The notes beneath the pieces were generated by a model that was not told the origin of the DNA, did not search any database, and worked only from the letters and a program-made list of their open reading frames with translations. Shown one piece after another: positions 25,557 through 33,787 of a DNA stretch of 42,425 nucleotides (its first letter is position 1; each line of letters opens with the position of its first letter). The DNA is taken from contig JAILQS010000097.1 of assembly GCA_024698865.1 (NCBI GenBank), positions 1-42,425 on the forward strand. The letters are read 5' to 3'. A program made the position numbers and the translations under genes. The stretch comes from Lachnospiraceae bacterium (lineage in GTDB: Bacteria > Bacillota > Clostridia > Lachnospirales > Lachnospiraceae).

Positions 25557-26598
25557 AGGCTTTTTTCTCAGGTAAAAGCGAATAAACTATTTTGTGAACA
25601 AAGTTCGTAATCGGTGTTTCTATAAAGTAGAATACCAATCCTGCCACAAGACACACAACAATATTGAAAACTAGCTGTAATGCGCGAGCAGGAATGTGTG
25701 GGTAAATCATGTTTACAACATTGTAATAAACCATTTGAACGAGGAAAATGTTATAAGAGGCCCGTCCCAGCAGTTCAATAAAGGAATTGTGCGCTTTATT
25801 AAATATGAGCGGAACAGCAATAGGGATGATAAAAAGACATGCCCACATGCAAGTCCCTGTCCAGTAAATAGTAAACGGCGGTTCTACTTCAAAAAATTTA
25901 CAGGTTATGATGTAGGATACGCCCACGCCAAAAGCCAGCACAGATAGAACTTTGTGACGTTTGTAGGAATCCATAGCCAGGTAACAACCATAGGCAATAA
26001 TGAGCGTGTAACGGAATATCAGGAGTCTGTACAGGGCTTCATCCATACCGGCTACAGATTTGAGTACTTCGTACAGGATATTCAGTAAACCGCAAAACAG
26101 GAATCCTTTAAAATCGAATTTTCGAACAATCATATAGATTATAGGAAAATAAAAAATCAATTGAATCAATACCGGATAGTAATAACTTCCCGGACCCACA
26201 CCACCACAAATGAAAGTGACGCATAAGTGAAGCAGGCTGTATGTACCCGGAACCTTGAAAAGAAAGAATAACAGTTCTTCCAACGTAAAAGCAATGATAA
26301 AAGGAACGCTATAGCGAATGATTTTACCAAGGACAATGGAAGGAGAGTATCCTTTCAAAAGCGAGTCTGTGTTGTTTTTCTGAAGTGATTTTGTATAAAA
26401 ATAGCCGGATATGATCATAAAAATCGGTACTGCCATATCAATCCAGAAAGGGAACAGGAATTGAATACGTTCTTCGTGTGACCACGCGTAATGCGTAATT
26501 ATGATAAAAAGAATACAGATTCCTTTTATAAAATCAATAGAGTGAAATCTTTTTTTGGCTGTTTTTTGAGCCTGCGTGTCTGAAATTGTTGTCTGCAT
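25555..26598 (-). CDS. Acyltransferase 3 family membrane protein
   Basis: The 347-residue multi-pass protein has the acyltransferase-3 start SIDFIKGICILFIIITHYAWS, with the conserved His in the first membrane helix, and PIFMIISGYFYTKS in the next. About ten hydrophobic segments follow. These proteins O-acylate sugars in membranes, capsules or peptidoglycan. ATG at 26598 has aaggag 8 bases upstream; the longer ORF-track start at 26658 does not. It faces the MBOAT operon across a shared terminator, so two different O-acylation systems lie side by side. Confidence 0.88.
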   Translation of the reverse strand: MQTTISDTQAQKTAKKRFHSIDFIKGICILFIIITHYAWSHEERIQFLFPFWIDMAVPIFMIISGYFYTKSLQKNNTDSLLKGYSPSIVLGKIIRYSVPFIIAFTLEELLFFLFKVPGTYSLLHLCVTFICGGVGPGSYYYPVLIQLIFYFPIIYMIVRKFDFKGFLFCGLLNILYEVLKSVAGMDEALYRLLIFRYTLIIAYGCYLAMDSYKRHKVLSVLAFGVGVSYIITCKFFEVEPPFTIYWTGTCMWACLFIIPIAVPLIFNKAHNSFIELLGRASYNIFLVQMVYYNVVNMIYPHIPARALQLVFNIVVCLVAGLVFYFIETPITNFVHKIVYSLLPEKKA

Positions 26599-26656
26599 AA
26601 TGAATCTCCTTTTTGTGTGGGTTGTGCATTCGTAAAAGAATATCACACCAAGGTTC

Positions 26657-26685
26657 ATTTTACTCTAATGAAGAGGGGTTTTCAA
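26657..26685 (-). promoter_or_regulatory. Promoter of the acyltransferase 3 gene
   Basis: The minus strand reads TTGAAA, 17 bases, TAAAAT, about 60 bp before the chosen start codon. Confidence 0.65.
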
Positions 26686-26743
26686 GATAAGGAACTATTA
26701 CAAAAATCGGAGCAATAAAAGAACTATAATTGGGCAAAAATGC

Positions 26744-26771
26744 TTGATAAATCTGACAAAAATGGTAGAAT
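26744..26771 (+). promoter_or_regulatory. Promoter of the small secreted protein gene
   Basis: TTGATA, 16 bases, TAGAAT, 30 bp before the start codon. Confidence 0.6.
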
Positions 26772-26801
26772 AGAGTGTAATTGAATTTTAGGAGGAGAAA
26801 T

Positions 26802-27590
26802 ATGAGTAAATCAATCAAAACACGCGCTTTTACACTTGCATTTGCAGTAGTAATGGCATTATCTCTTGCATCATTTTCAACTGCATCTACTGCAAAAGCA
26901 GCTGACTATGGCAAAAAGTTAAAACTGAACAACGAGTTAAAATTTAACAAGACTAAGACATTTACGAAGAATGCGTTGTATCATGAGGACACATTTTTTG
27001 CTAAGACCGTAAAAGGTAAAGTTGCCTATACCGTAAAATGCAAACGCAAAGCATCCGGTAAAAAATATGTCGTTACATACGATGTAACCTACAAATTAAA
27101 AAGCAACCCACAGCTTCAGAATACAACCATCGGATATGATGACTGGTATTGGGGTTGGTTGACACCTTCTATGTGCTATACTGTTTTTGACTATAAGACC
27201 GGTAAGAGCTTAGAAGGAACTGCACTTGCAAAGAAGCTTGGAGTAAAAGTTGAAGTAAAAAAAGCTTGGAACACCAAATACTATGACAAACAGTATTATG
27301 AATACAGTGGTGAACTTGCTAATTCATACGATCCTGAAGAACAGTGGCTGGCAAATACTAAATCAGCGACCGTATCTTTTAAAGTTACGTACCCAAAGAA
27401 ATGCAAAAGAGCGACTGTTGGAATCGGCTTCAACAGTATGGAGCCACAGGTATATGACGCAAAGACCAATAATGATTATGCAAGCGGTAAAGGAAAATGG
27501 GGAGACACCACATATTACAAGACAGACTGGTATGAAAATGGAAAGAAAAAGACCAGCAAAGGACAGTTCTCATACATGAGACTGAAATAG
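26802..27590 (+). CDS. Secreted Lys/Tyr-rich protein of unknown function
   Basis: I do not recognise this 262-residue protein. It has a clear signal peptide (SKSIKTRAFTLAFAVVMALSL) with a likely cleavage after STAKAA. The mature part is very basic, rich in Lys and Tyr, and its alternating pattern suggests beta strands. Two similar segments occur, YTVKCKRKASGKKY near residue 80 and YPKKCKRATVG near 202, so it may be built from two related beta modules. No catalytic motif, repeat anchor or LPxTG signal is visible. ATG is preceded by aggaggag, one of the strongest ribosome binding sites in the window, and by its own promoter, so it may be abundant. It is probably released or bound to the wall by charge. 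Confidence 0.8.
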   Translation: MSKSIKTRAFTLAFAVVMALSLASFSTASTAKAADYGKKLKLNNELKFNKTKTFTKNALYHEDTFFAKTVKGKVAYTVKCKRKASGKKYVVTYDVTYKLKSNPQLQNTTIGYDDWYWGWLTPSMCYTVFDYKTGKSLEGTALAKKLGVKVEVKKAWNTKYYDKQYYEYSGELANSYDPEEQWLANTKSATVSFKVTYPKKCKRATVGIGFNSMEPQVYDAKTNNDYASGKGKWGDTTYYKTDWYENGKKKTSKGQFSYMRLK

Positions 27591-27627
27591 TTTTGAAAAA
27601 ATTTTTAAAATTTTTTCTGGAAAGTAC

Positions 27628-27656
27628 TTGACTTTGAAAACGTTCAGTTGTAAACT
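27628..27656 (+). promoter_or_regulatory. Promoter of the asnB leader
   Basis: TTGACT, 17 bases, TAAACT. The predicted transcript starts within a few bases of the AAAGGC-loop hairpin, so little RNA precedes it. Confidence 0.7.
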
Positions 27657-27668
27657 TAACACTCGTAA

Positions 27669-27682
27669 AGACAAAGGCGTCT
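27669..27682 (+). promoter_or_regulatory. ANTAR-type antiterminator hairpin, asnB leader
   Basis: Stem agac/gtct encloses the hexaloop AAAGGC, with A at position 1 and G at position 4, as in RNA targets of ANTAR-domain antiterminators. Its right half overlaps the left arm of the terminator at 27676, so the two structures exclude each other. The same loop with different stem bases occurs before purF and gltB. Only one hairpin is seen, where the known ANTAR motif has two. Confidence 0.6.
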
Positions 27683-27712
27683 AGGAGAAAAACTCCTAGG
27701 CGCCCTTTTTTT
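27676..27712 (+). terminator. Leader terminator upstream of asnB
   Basis: A 12-bp stem (ggcgtctaggag/ctcctaggcgcc, one G-T pair) with an AAAAA loop is followed by seven T. It lies between promoter and gene, as expected for regulated antitermination. A further 7-bp hairpin (gaagttc/gaacttc, 27724-27740) follows before the ribosome binding site. Confidence 0.88.
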
Positions 27713-27784
27713 GTTTCTTTTGAGAAGTTCATAGAACTTCGTCGTACGAATGTCTTTACTAAAATTTTGAGAAAGGGTGAGATT

Positions 27785-29368
27785 ATGTGCTCAATCATGG
27801 GAATATGCGGAACCCGACATTCTTACGAAGAAATGAAGTCCGCATTGGAGAAAACCGTTACAAGAGGGCCGGATGCCAGTAAAATCATGGACACCGGAAA
27901 TGGTTTTCTTGGATTTAACCGACTTTCCATTATGGGGCTGACCGATGAAGGTATGCAGCCCTTTACCAGAAATAATGTGATGTTGGTTTGTAATGGAGAA
28001 ATCTACGGATTTCGTGAAATAAAAAATAACTTGCAGGCAAAGGGATATGAGTTTCAAAGTGATTCGGATTGTGAGATACTTCCGGCACTGTATCTGGAGT
28101 ATGGAACAAAAATGTTTCGAATGCTGGATGCGGAATTTGCACTTATTTTGTATGACAAGGATAAAGAACAGTATGTGGCTGCGAGAGATCCTATCGGAAT
28201 CCGCCCGTTGTATTACGGACTGGATGAAGCCGGAGATTACATTTTTGCTTCCGAACCAAAGAACCTTATCGAGCTGGTAGATGAGATTCATCCATTTCCA
28301 CCGGGACATTATTTTGTAAATGGAGAATTTATTAACTATCGGGATATGTCTAACGTTCAGGAATATTTGAAGGATGATGTGGAAGCAGTTACCCGTAATA
28401 TTCACGATTTGTTGATAAAAGGAATTGAAAAGAGATTGGATGCAGATACGCCGGTTGGTTTCCTGTTATCCGGAGGATTGGATTCCTCCCTGGTTTGTGG
28501 AATCGCTTCCAAAATGATAGAGCAACCGCTTGAGACCTGGGCAATCGGAATGGAAGCGGATGCAATCGATTTGAAGTACGCAAGAGAGGTGGCAGATTAC
28601 ATACATTCCAACCACCATGAGGTAATTATCACAAAAGAGGATGTACAAGAGGCGCTTGAAACCGTAATCAAAGTACTGGGAACCTACGATATCACGACGA
28701 TTCGTGCTTCTATGGGAATGTATCTGGTTTGCAAGGCGATACACGAAACTTCGGATGTAAGAGTCATCCTTACCGGTGAGATTTCCGATGAGATCTTTGG
28801 GTATAAATATACGGATTTTGCACCAAATGCAGAGGAATTCCAGAGGGAAGCAGAGAAAAGAATTCATGAAATCCATATGTATGATGTGTTGCGCGCGGAT
28901 CGTTGTATCAGCGTAAATTCTCTGGAGGCAAGAGTGCCGTTTGGAGATTTGGATTTTGTGGAATATTGTATGGCAATTGATCCTGCAAAGAAGATGAATA
29001 CATACGGCAAGGGAAAATATTTGTTACGTAAGGCATTTGAAGAAGATGCACTGATTCCGGAAAGTATTTTATGGAGGGAAAAAGCGGCATTCTCCGATGC
29101 AGTAGGTCATTCGCTGAAGGATGATTTGGTGGAACTTGCGGAAAATACTTATACCGAGCAGGAGTTTATGGAAGGCTGCAAAAAATATGAGCACGCAAAA
29201 CCATTTACCAAGGAGTCTCTTTTGTATCGCGATATATTTGAGAAATATTATCCAAACCAGTCACAGATGGTGAAGGATTTCTGGATGCCGAATAAAAACT
29301 GGGAGGGCTGTGATGTGACGGATCCTTCCGCAAGAGTTTTGTCGAATTACGGAGATAGTGGAAAGTAG
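27785..29368 (+). CDS. asnB: Asparagine synthetase B (glutamine-hydrolysing)
   Basis: This enzyme makes asparagine from aspartate, ATP and glutamine. The 527-residue protein starts MCSIMGICG, so Cys2 becomes the N-terminal nucleophile of the glutaminase domain. The synthetase domain has the PP-loop LLSGGLDSSL near 228-236. ATG at 27785 has aagggtgag upstream and puts Cys at position 2, which rules out the longer ORF-track start. The C-terminal DPSARVLSNYGDSGK is the natural end. The DNA for its last eleven codons or so is the founder of the 62-bp tandem array that follows. Control is probably by antitermination at the leader. No terminator separates it from glnN. Confidence 0.95.
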   Translation: MCSIMGICGTRHSYEEMKSALEKTVTRGPDASKIMDTGNGFLGFNRLSIMGLTDEGMQPFTRNNVMLVCNGEIYGFREIKNNLQAKGYEFQSDSDCEILPALYLEYGTKMFRMLDAEFALILYDKDKEQYVAARDPIGIRPLYYGLDEAGDYIFASEPKNLIELVDEIHPFPPGHYFVNGEFINYRDMSNVQEYLKDDVEAVTRNIHDLLIKGIEKRLDADTPVGFLLSGGLDSSLVCGIASKMIEQPLETWAIGMEADAIDLKYAREVADYIHSNHHEVIITKEDVQEALETVIKVLGTYDITTIRASMGMYLVCKAIHETSDVRVILTGEISDEIFGYKYTDFAPNAEEFQREAEKRIHEIHMYDVLRADRCISVNSLEARVPFGDLDFVEYCMAIDPAKKMNTYGKGKYLLRKAFEEDALIPESILWREKAAFSDAVGHSLKDDLVELAENTYTEQEFMEGCKKYEHAKPFTKESLLYRDIFEKYYPNQSQMVKDFWMPNKNWEGCDVTDPSARVLSNYGDSGK

Positions 29369-29370
29369 AT

Positions 29371-29430
29371 ATGCTAACCATTCGCCAAAACTCTCGAGTT
29401 TTGTCGAATTACGGTGATAGTGGAAAGTAG
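29371..29430 (+). CDS. Tandem mini-ORF 1 (19 codons)
   Basis: It encodes MLTIRQNSRVLSNYGDSGK. Its ATG lies 2 bases after the asnB stop (tag-at-atg), so ribosomes finishing asnB could restart here. The region upstream (gtggaaag) is a weak ribosome binding site. Its C-terminal ten residues equal the end of AsnB. Translation is inferred, not shown. Confidence 0.35.
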   Translation: MLTIRQNSRVLSNYGDSGK

Positions 29431-29432
29431 AT

Positions 29433-29492
29433 ATGCTAACCATTCGCCAAAACTCTCGAGTTTTGTCGAATTACGGAGATAGTGGAAAGTAG
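29433..29492 (+). CDS. Tandem mini-ORF 2 (19 codons)
   Basis: The peptide is identical to mini-ORF 1. It begins 2 bases after the previous stop. It differs from mini-ORF 1 by one synonymous change (GGT to GGA). Confidence 0.35.
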   Translation: MLTIRQNSRVLSNYGDSGK

Positions 29493-29494
29493 AT

Positions 29495-29554
29495 ATGCTA
29501 CCCATTCGCCAAAACTCTCGAGTTTTGTCAAACTACGGTGATAGTGGAAAGTAG
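29495..29554 (+). CDS. Tandem mini-ORF 3 (19 codons)
   Basis: It encodes the same peptide except Thr3 to Pro, the only amino-acid change in the array. The TCA and AAC codons are synonymous variants, and they break two pairs of the inverted repeat while keeping the residues. It begins 2 bases after the previous stop. Confidence 0.35.
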   Translation: MLPIRQNSRVLSNYGDSGK

Positions 29555-29556
29555 AT

Positions 29557-29616
29557 ATGCTAACCATTCGCCAAAACTCTCGAGTTTTATCGAATTACGG
29601 TGATAGCGGAAAGTAA
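29557..29616 (+). CDS. Tandem mini-ORF 4 (19 codons)
   Basis: The peptide is the same as mini-ORF 1, with three synonymous differences (TTA for TTG, AGC for AGT) including a TAA stop. It is the last unit, ending 36 bp before the glnN start. Confidence 0.35.
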   Translation: MLTIRQNSRVLSNYGDSGK

Positions 29617-29652
29617 GACAACCATTTTACATAGAAAGTGAGGATTTTTATT

Positions 29653-31752
29653 ATGGAAAAACAATTTGTACCTGAGATGTTTGGAACTTTGGTTTTTGAT
29701 GACAGGGTAATGAAGGCTCGTTTGCCGGAGAAGGTTTACCGTTCATTGAGAAAAACCATCGACGAAAATGAGAGATTAGATTCTAAAGTAGCTGAGGAAG
29801 TAGCCGTTTCGATGAGAGACTGGGCGATTGAAAAGGGTGCCACTCATTTTACACACTGGTTCCAGCCACTTACCGGTGTTACGGCTGAAAAACACGACAG
29901 TTTCATTACTCCTTCTCCTGACGGAGGCGTTATTATGGAGTTTTCCGGTAAGGAACTGATTAAGGGTGAGCCGGATGCCTCTTCCTTCCCGTCCGGTGGA
30001 CTTCGTGCAACCTTTGAAGCAAGAGGATATACCGCATGGGACCCAACTTCTTATGCGTTTATCAAAGATCATACGCTTTGTATTCCAACCGCATTCTGCT
30101 CTTATTCAGGCGATGCGTTAGACAAAAAAACACCGTTGCTTCGTTCCATGCAGGCACTTGACCGTCAGGCAAAACGAGTATTAAAGCTGTTTGGAAATGA
30201 TGTAAAATACGTTAGAACCAGCGTAGGACCGGAACAGGAATATTTTCTTGTAGATAAGGAAATGTTTGAAAAACGCCCGGACCTTGTATACACCGGAAGA
30301 ACATTATTTGGTGCAATGCCACCGAAAGGACAGGAACTGGACGACCACTATTTTGGTATGATTAAACCAAGAGTAAGTGAGTTTATGAAGGATCTGAATG
30401 AAGAACTCTGGAAACTTGGAATCCTTGCAAAGACAGAGCATAATGAAGTGGCACCGGCGCAGCACGAGCTTGCACCAATTTATTCTACCACCAATGTGGC
30501 AACCGATAATAACCAGCTTACAATGGAAATTATGCAGAAAGTTGCAAGAAAACACGATATGGTTTGTCTGTTGCATGAAAAACCATTTGCAGGAGTCAAC
30601 GGTTCCGGTAAACATAACAACTGGTCTATGGCTACCGATACGGGTGTTAACCTGCTGTCACCGGGGGAGACACCATATGAAAATGCCCAGTTCTTACTGT
30701 TCTTATGTGCAGTAATTCAGGCCGTGGATGATTATCAGGATCTTTTGAGACTCTCTGTTGCAACAGCAGGAAATGACCATAGACTTGGTGCAAACGAGGC
30801 ACCACCGGCAATTATTTCTGTATTCCTTGGTGATGAGCTTACCGAGATTCTGGAAGCAATCAAGAACGATACGCACTATGTGGGACAGGAAAAAGTCATT
30901 ATGAAACTGGGAGTGCATTCTCTTCCAAGATTCTCAAGAGATACGACCGATCGAAACCGTACGTCACCATTTGCCTTTACCGGCAATAAATTCGAGTTCC
31001 GTTCTCTTGGTTCAGCGAACAGTATTGCATGCTGTAATATTATGTTGAATGCAGCAGTAGCAGAGAGTTTGAAGCAGTTTGCGGATAAACTGGAAGGTGT
31101 GGAAGATTTTGAAACCACATTGCATGACCTGATTAAAGAAACCATTCAGAAACACGAACGTATTTTATTTAATGGAAACGGTTATGGCGATGAATGGATA
31201 GAGGAGGCAACGAAAGTCCGTGGATTATCCAACTTAAAAACAACCGCGGATGCAATGCCACATCTTTTGGATGCAAAGAACATGGAAATGCTGATGTCAC
31301 ATAAAGTATTTACCGAGACCGAACTTCATTCCCGCTGTGAGATTATGCTGGAAAACTATTGCAAGACCGTAAATATTGAAGGACATACAATGGTAGATAT
31401 GGTACGTAAAAACTATCTGCCGGCAATCGAGGGATATCTTGGACAGCTGGCAAAGACAGTTGCAACGATGAAGTCAGTCAGTGACAAAGTTAAATGTAAC
31501 TATGAGATTTCTACATTGGAGAGATTATCCGAGATTACAGATGACATTTTGGATAAGACGGTAGATTTGGAAAAAGCATTACAATCACTTGGCGGTTTCG
31601 AAGATATTATCAAGACTTCCGAAGTGATTCGAGATGATGTTTTGCCAAAAATGGAAAGTCTTAGGGCAGTAGTTGATGAAGCAGAAATGCTTTCACCGGA
31701 AGAATGCTGGCCATTCCCAAGCTACGGAAAACTGCTGTTTTCTGTATACTAA
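29653..31752 (+). CDS. glnN: Type III glutamine synthetase (GlnN)
   Basis: This enzyme makes glutamine from glutamate, ammonium and ATP, the entry step of ammonium assimilation. The protein has 699 residues, the size of GSIII rather than the roughly 450-residue GSI. GSIII motifs are visible in order: [59 protein letters not shown] and [13 protein letters not shown] at 29653 has agtgagg 9 bases upstream; the GTG at 29638 in the ORF track is less likely. No promoter or terminator is evident between asnB and this gene, so it may depend on asnB read-through across the tandem array. Confidence 0.97.
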   Translation: MEKQFVPEMFGTLVFDDRVMKARLPEKVYRSLRKTIDENERLDSKVAEEVAVSMRDWAIEKGATHFTHWFQPLTGVTAEKHDSFITPSPDGGVIMEFSGKELIKGEPDASSFPSGGLRATFEARGYTAWDPTSYAFIKDHTLCIPTAFCSYSGDALDKKTPLLRSMQALDRQAKRVLKLFGNDVKYVRTSVGPEQEYFLVDKEMFEKRPDLVYTGRTLFGAMPPKGQELDDHYFGMIKPRVSEFMKDLNEELWKLGILAKTEHNEVAPAQHELAPIYSTTNVATDNNQLTMEIMQKVARKHDMVCLLHEKPFAGVNGSGKHNNWSMATDTGVNLLSPGETPYENAQFLLFLCAVIQAVDDYQDLLRLSVATAGNDHRLGANEAPPAIISVFLGDELTEILEAIKNDTHYVGQEKVIMKLGVHSLPRFSRDTTDRNRTSPFAFTGNKFEFRSLGSANSIACCNIMLNAAVAESLKQFADKLEGVEDFETTLHDLIKETIQKHERILFNGNGYGDEWIEEATKVRGLSNLKTTADAMPHLLDAKNMEMLMSHKVFTETELHSRCEIMLENYCKTVNIEGHTMVDMVRKNYLPAIEGYLGQLAKTVATMKSVSDKVKCNYEISTLERLSEITDDILDKTVDLEKALQSLGGFEDIIKTSEVIRDDVLPKMESLRAVVDEAEMLSPEECWPFPSYGKLLFSVY

Positions 31753-31764
31753 AATTAATTAATT

Positions 31765-31793
31765 TTAAAATTAATTTCTCAAAACGATAGTAT
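31765..31793 (+). promoter_or_regulatory. Candidate amt promoter
   Basis: TTAAAA, 17 bases, TAGTAT in an AT-rich palindromic stretch after glnN. The match is weak, but a start is needed before the leader terminator. Confidence 0.35.
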
Positions 31794-31804
31794 AAGAAAA
31801 AAAT

Positions 31805-31848
31805 CAACCCACAATGGCGTGGTACATGCGTCGGAGTGGGTTGTTTTT
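31805..31848 (+). terminator. Leader terminator upstream of amt
   Basis: An 8-bp stem, caacccac/gtgggttg, encloses a longer internal loop that can form a weak second stem. It is followed by a T-rich tract (tttttat). It lies 34 bp before the amt start codon. Confidence 0.75.
31809..31822 (+). promoter_or_regulatory. ANTAR-type antiterminator hairpin, amt leader
   Basis: Stem ccac/gtgg encloses the hexaloop AATGGC, again with A1 and G4. Its left arm is also part of the terminator stem, so the structures compete. The geometry differs from the other three leaders, where the loop itself enters the terminator. Confidence 0.5.
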
Positions 31849-31881
31849 ATGTAATATAAAAAATGACAGGAGGATGAGATT

Positions 31882-33651
31882 ATGAATGATATTTTACAGG
31901 TGGTAGACGGAGAGGTGTTTTCTGTCTGGTTTTTGATTGGAGCAGCATTGGTATTCTGGATGCAGGCAGGTTTTGCGATGTGTGAGGCTGGCTTTACCAG
32001 AGCAAAAAACGCCGGAAACATTATTATGAAGAATCTGATGGATTTTTGTATTGGAACGGTTATGTGGTTTTTAATCGGAGCATCTTTGATGTTAGGACAG
32101 AATGTATTGCATGGTTTTGCAGGAGGGGTGTCCTTTGATGTATTTACAAACTATCAGAGTTTTGACTATTCTTCCTTTGTATTTAATCTGGTGTTCTGTG
32201 CAACGACAGCAACGATTGTATCCGGGGCAATGGCAGAACGTACAAAATTTTCAAGTTATTGTGTCTATTCCGCAGTGATTTCCGCAATCATTTATCCGAT
32301 TGAAGCACATTGGACCTGGGGAGGAGGTTTCCTTTCTGAGTGGGGCTTCCACGATTTTGCAGGTTCTAACTGTATTCACATGGTAGGCGGAATCTGTGCC
32401 CTGATTGGAGCATGGATGCTTGGACCACGTATCGGTAAATTTGAAAAAGATGAAAAAGGAAACGTTACAAAAATCAACGCTTTTCCGGGTCATAACCTTG
32501 TAATTGCAGCGCTTGGAGTATTCATTCTCTGGCTTGGATGGTATGGATTTAACGGTGCAGCAGCAACCGACATCCCTTCTCTGGGTTCCGTATTTTTGAC
32601 AACAACCGTAGCACCGGCAGTTGCGACTGTTGTGTGTATGATTTTCACCTGGGTAAGATATGGCAAACCGGACGTATCTATGTGTTTGAACGCTTCCCTT
32701 GCCGGTCTTGTAGCAATTACCGCACCTTGTGACGTAACAGACTGTGTCGGTGCAGCTATCATCGGTGCTGTAGCCGGTTTGCTTGTTGTATTTGGTGTAT
32801 GGTTCAGTGATTATGTAATTCATGTAGACGATCCGGTTGGTGCCGTAGCAGTGCATATGCTGAATGGTATCTGGGGTACGTTGGCCGTAGGTTTATTTGC
32901 AACAAAAACAGCACCGGGATTTGCAGGTGCAGGCATTAAAGAAGGTTTATTCTACGGAGGAGGCATTTCACAGCTTCTGAAGCAGTTAGGTGGAATGGGA
33001 GTGACAGCACTCTGGACAACAGTAACCATTTTAATTGTATTCTATTTGATTAAAGTAACGATTGGACTTCGTGTATCAGAGGAAGAAGAAATTATCGGTC
33101 TGGATGAGACAGAGCATGGACTTCCATCTGCATATGCAGGCTTCTCCTTCATGGATATCGCAAACTCCATGACGATGGCAGTAAATGAGAATACAAATCT
33201 TGGAACAAAGGATTATGATAAGGCGTCAGAAGCGCAGATCAATGCAGCAGTTCCTGTATTTCGAGAGGATTTATCCGGTGTACCGGATTTGACAACAGGA
33301 ATTAATAAAGTTGTAATTATAACGAAATTATCCCGTTACGATAAAATCCGTAAAGCAATGAACAAACTTGGTGTTACCGGTATGACCGTCACACAGGTAA
33401 TGGGATGTGGTGTCCAGAAGGGTGCCGGCGACAGATACCGTGGTGTAGAAATCGATAATACCTTGTTGCCAAAAGTAAAACTTGAGGTTGTTGTAAGTGC
33501 CATTCCGGTAGACAAAGTAATTGAAGAAGCGAAGAAAACATTGTATACCGGACGTCTTGGCGATGGAAAAATATTTGTATATCCGGTAAGCAGGGTAGTA
33601 AAAATCCGAACAGGAGAGGAAAACTACGATGCGCTGCAGGATGTAGAATAG
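31882..33651 (+). CDS. amt: Ammonium transporter with fused C-terminal PII domain
   Basis: Residues 1 to about 400 form an Amt/Rh channel with eleven or so membrane segments; AGFAMCEAGFTRAKNAGNI and GGICALIGAWMLGPR are family patterns. After a linker, residues from about 475 to 589 are a complete PII signal protein. They include VVIITKLSRYDKIRKAM, a T-loop with DRYRGVEI (Tyr near 519 at the usual modification position), and the B-loop TGRLGDGKIFVYPV. PII proteins sense 2-oxoglutarate and ATP/ADP and plug the channel when nitrogen is plentiful. Here the regulator is tethered to its target. ATG has aggagg upstream. Expression is probably governed by the leader terminator. Confidence 0.95.
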   Translation: MNDILQVVDGEVFSVWFLIGAALVFWMQAGFAMCEAGFTRAKNAGNIIMKNLMDFCIGTVMWFLIGASLMLGQNVLHGFAGGVSFDVFTNYQSFDYSSFVFNLVFCATTATIVSGAMAERTKFSSYCVYSAVISAIIYPIEAHWTWGGGFLSEWGFHDFAGSNCIHMVGGICALIGAWMLGPRIGKFEKDEKGNVTKINAFPGHNLVIAALGVFILWLGWYGFNGAAATDIPSLGSVFLTTTVAPAVATVVCMIFTWVRYGKPDVSMCLNASLAGLVAITAPCDVTDCVGAAIIGAVAGLLVVFGVWFSDYVIHVDDPVGAVAVHMLNGIWGTLAVGLFATKTAPGFAGAGIKEGLFYGGGISQLLKQLGGMGVTALWTTVTILIVFYLIKVTIGLRVSEEEEIIGLDETEHGLPSAYAGFSFMDIANSMTMAVNENTNLGTKDYDKASEAQINAAVPVFREDLSGVPDLTTGINKVVIITKLSRYDKIRKAMNKLGVTGMTVTQVMGCGVQKGAGDRYRGVEIDNTLLPKVKLEVVVSAIPVDKVIEEAKKTLYTGRLGDGKIFVYPVSRVVKIRTGEENYDALQDVE

Positions 33652-33674
33652 TTTTTAGTAAGTGAAAAAACAGG

Positions 33675-33703
33675 TTGACAGCGACTGATTACAGAACTAT
33701 TAT
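33675..33703 (+). promoter_or_regulatory. Promoter of the purF leader
   Basis: TTGACA, 17 bases, TATTAT. It has the same boxes and spacing as the gltB promoter, with the start predicted just before the AAAGGC-loop hairpin. Confidence 0.8.
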
Positions 33704-33712
33704 AGTATCTGT

Positions 33713-33728
33713 AAAGCAAAGGCGCTTT
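33713..33728 (+). promoter_or_regulatory. ANTAR-type antiterminator hairpin, purF leader
   Basis: Stem aaagc/gcttt encloses hexaloop AAAGGC. Relative to gltB (gaagc/gcttc) both members of the outer pair changed together, which supports real pairing. It overlaps the terminator left arm by ten or more bases. Confidence 0.65.
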
Positions 33729-33757
33729 GAGTTTAATAGCTCAAAGCGCCTTTTTTT
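33718..33757 (+). terminator. Leader terminator upstream of purF
   Basis: A 12-bp stem (aggcgctttgag/ctcaaagcgcct) with loop tttaatag is followed by seven T. It lies between the promoter and purF. Confidence 0.92.
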
Positions 33758-33787
33758 GTGGCACGAAGTGCAAAATGTTCAGATGCG

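Larger units (their letters stand above)
29334..29616 (+). repeat. 62-bp tandem array derived from the asnB 3' end
   Basis: Five copies start at 29334, 29396, 29458, 29520 and 29582; the first lies within the asnB coding end and the last is partial. Each unit holds an imperfect inverted repeat (gagttttgtcgaat and attcgccaaaactc, one mismatch in 14) around a 32-base loop. The asnB-derived part keeps the codons for VLSNYGDSGK and stop in every copy. The variants are GGA/GGT, TCG/TCA, AAT/AAC, TTG/TTA, AGT/AGC and TAG/TAA, all at third positions. The sixth-copy site is degenerate and leads into the glnN ribosome binding region. Confidence 0.95.

Noticed and set aside
29334-29616. CRISPR array at the 62-bp repeats
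   Set aside because: The repeats are directly abutting with no unique spacers, and no cas gene is present.
29334-29616. Pure structural RNA repeat explained by the inverted arms
   Set aside because: Not fully excluded, but copy 4 and copy 5 changes weaken the pairing while keeping codons, so structure alone does not explain the pattern.
29617-29652. Separate promoter or ANTAR leader for glnN
   Set aside because: No convincing -35/-10 pair, no terminator and no A1/G4 hexaloop in the short gap after the array.
31751-31780. AT-rich palindrome after glnN as a terminator
   Set aside because: The stem is only A and T and the T-runs are short, so stability is too low for a confident call.
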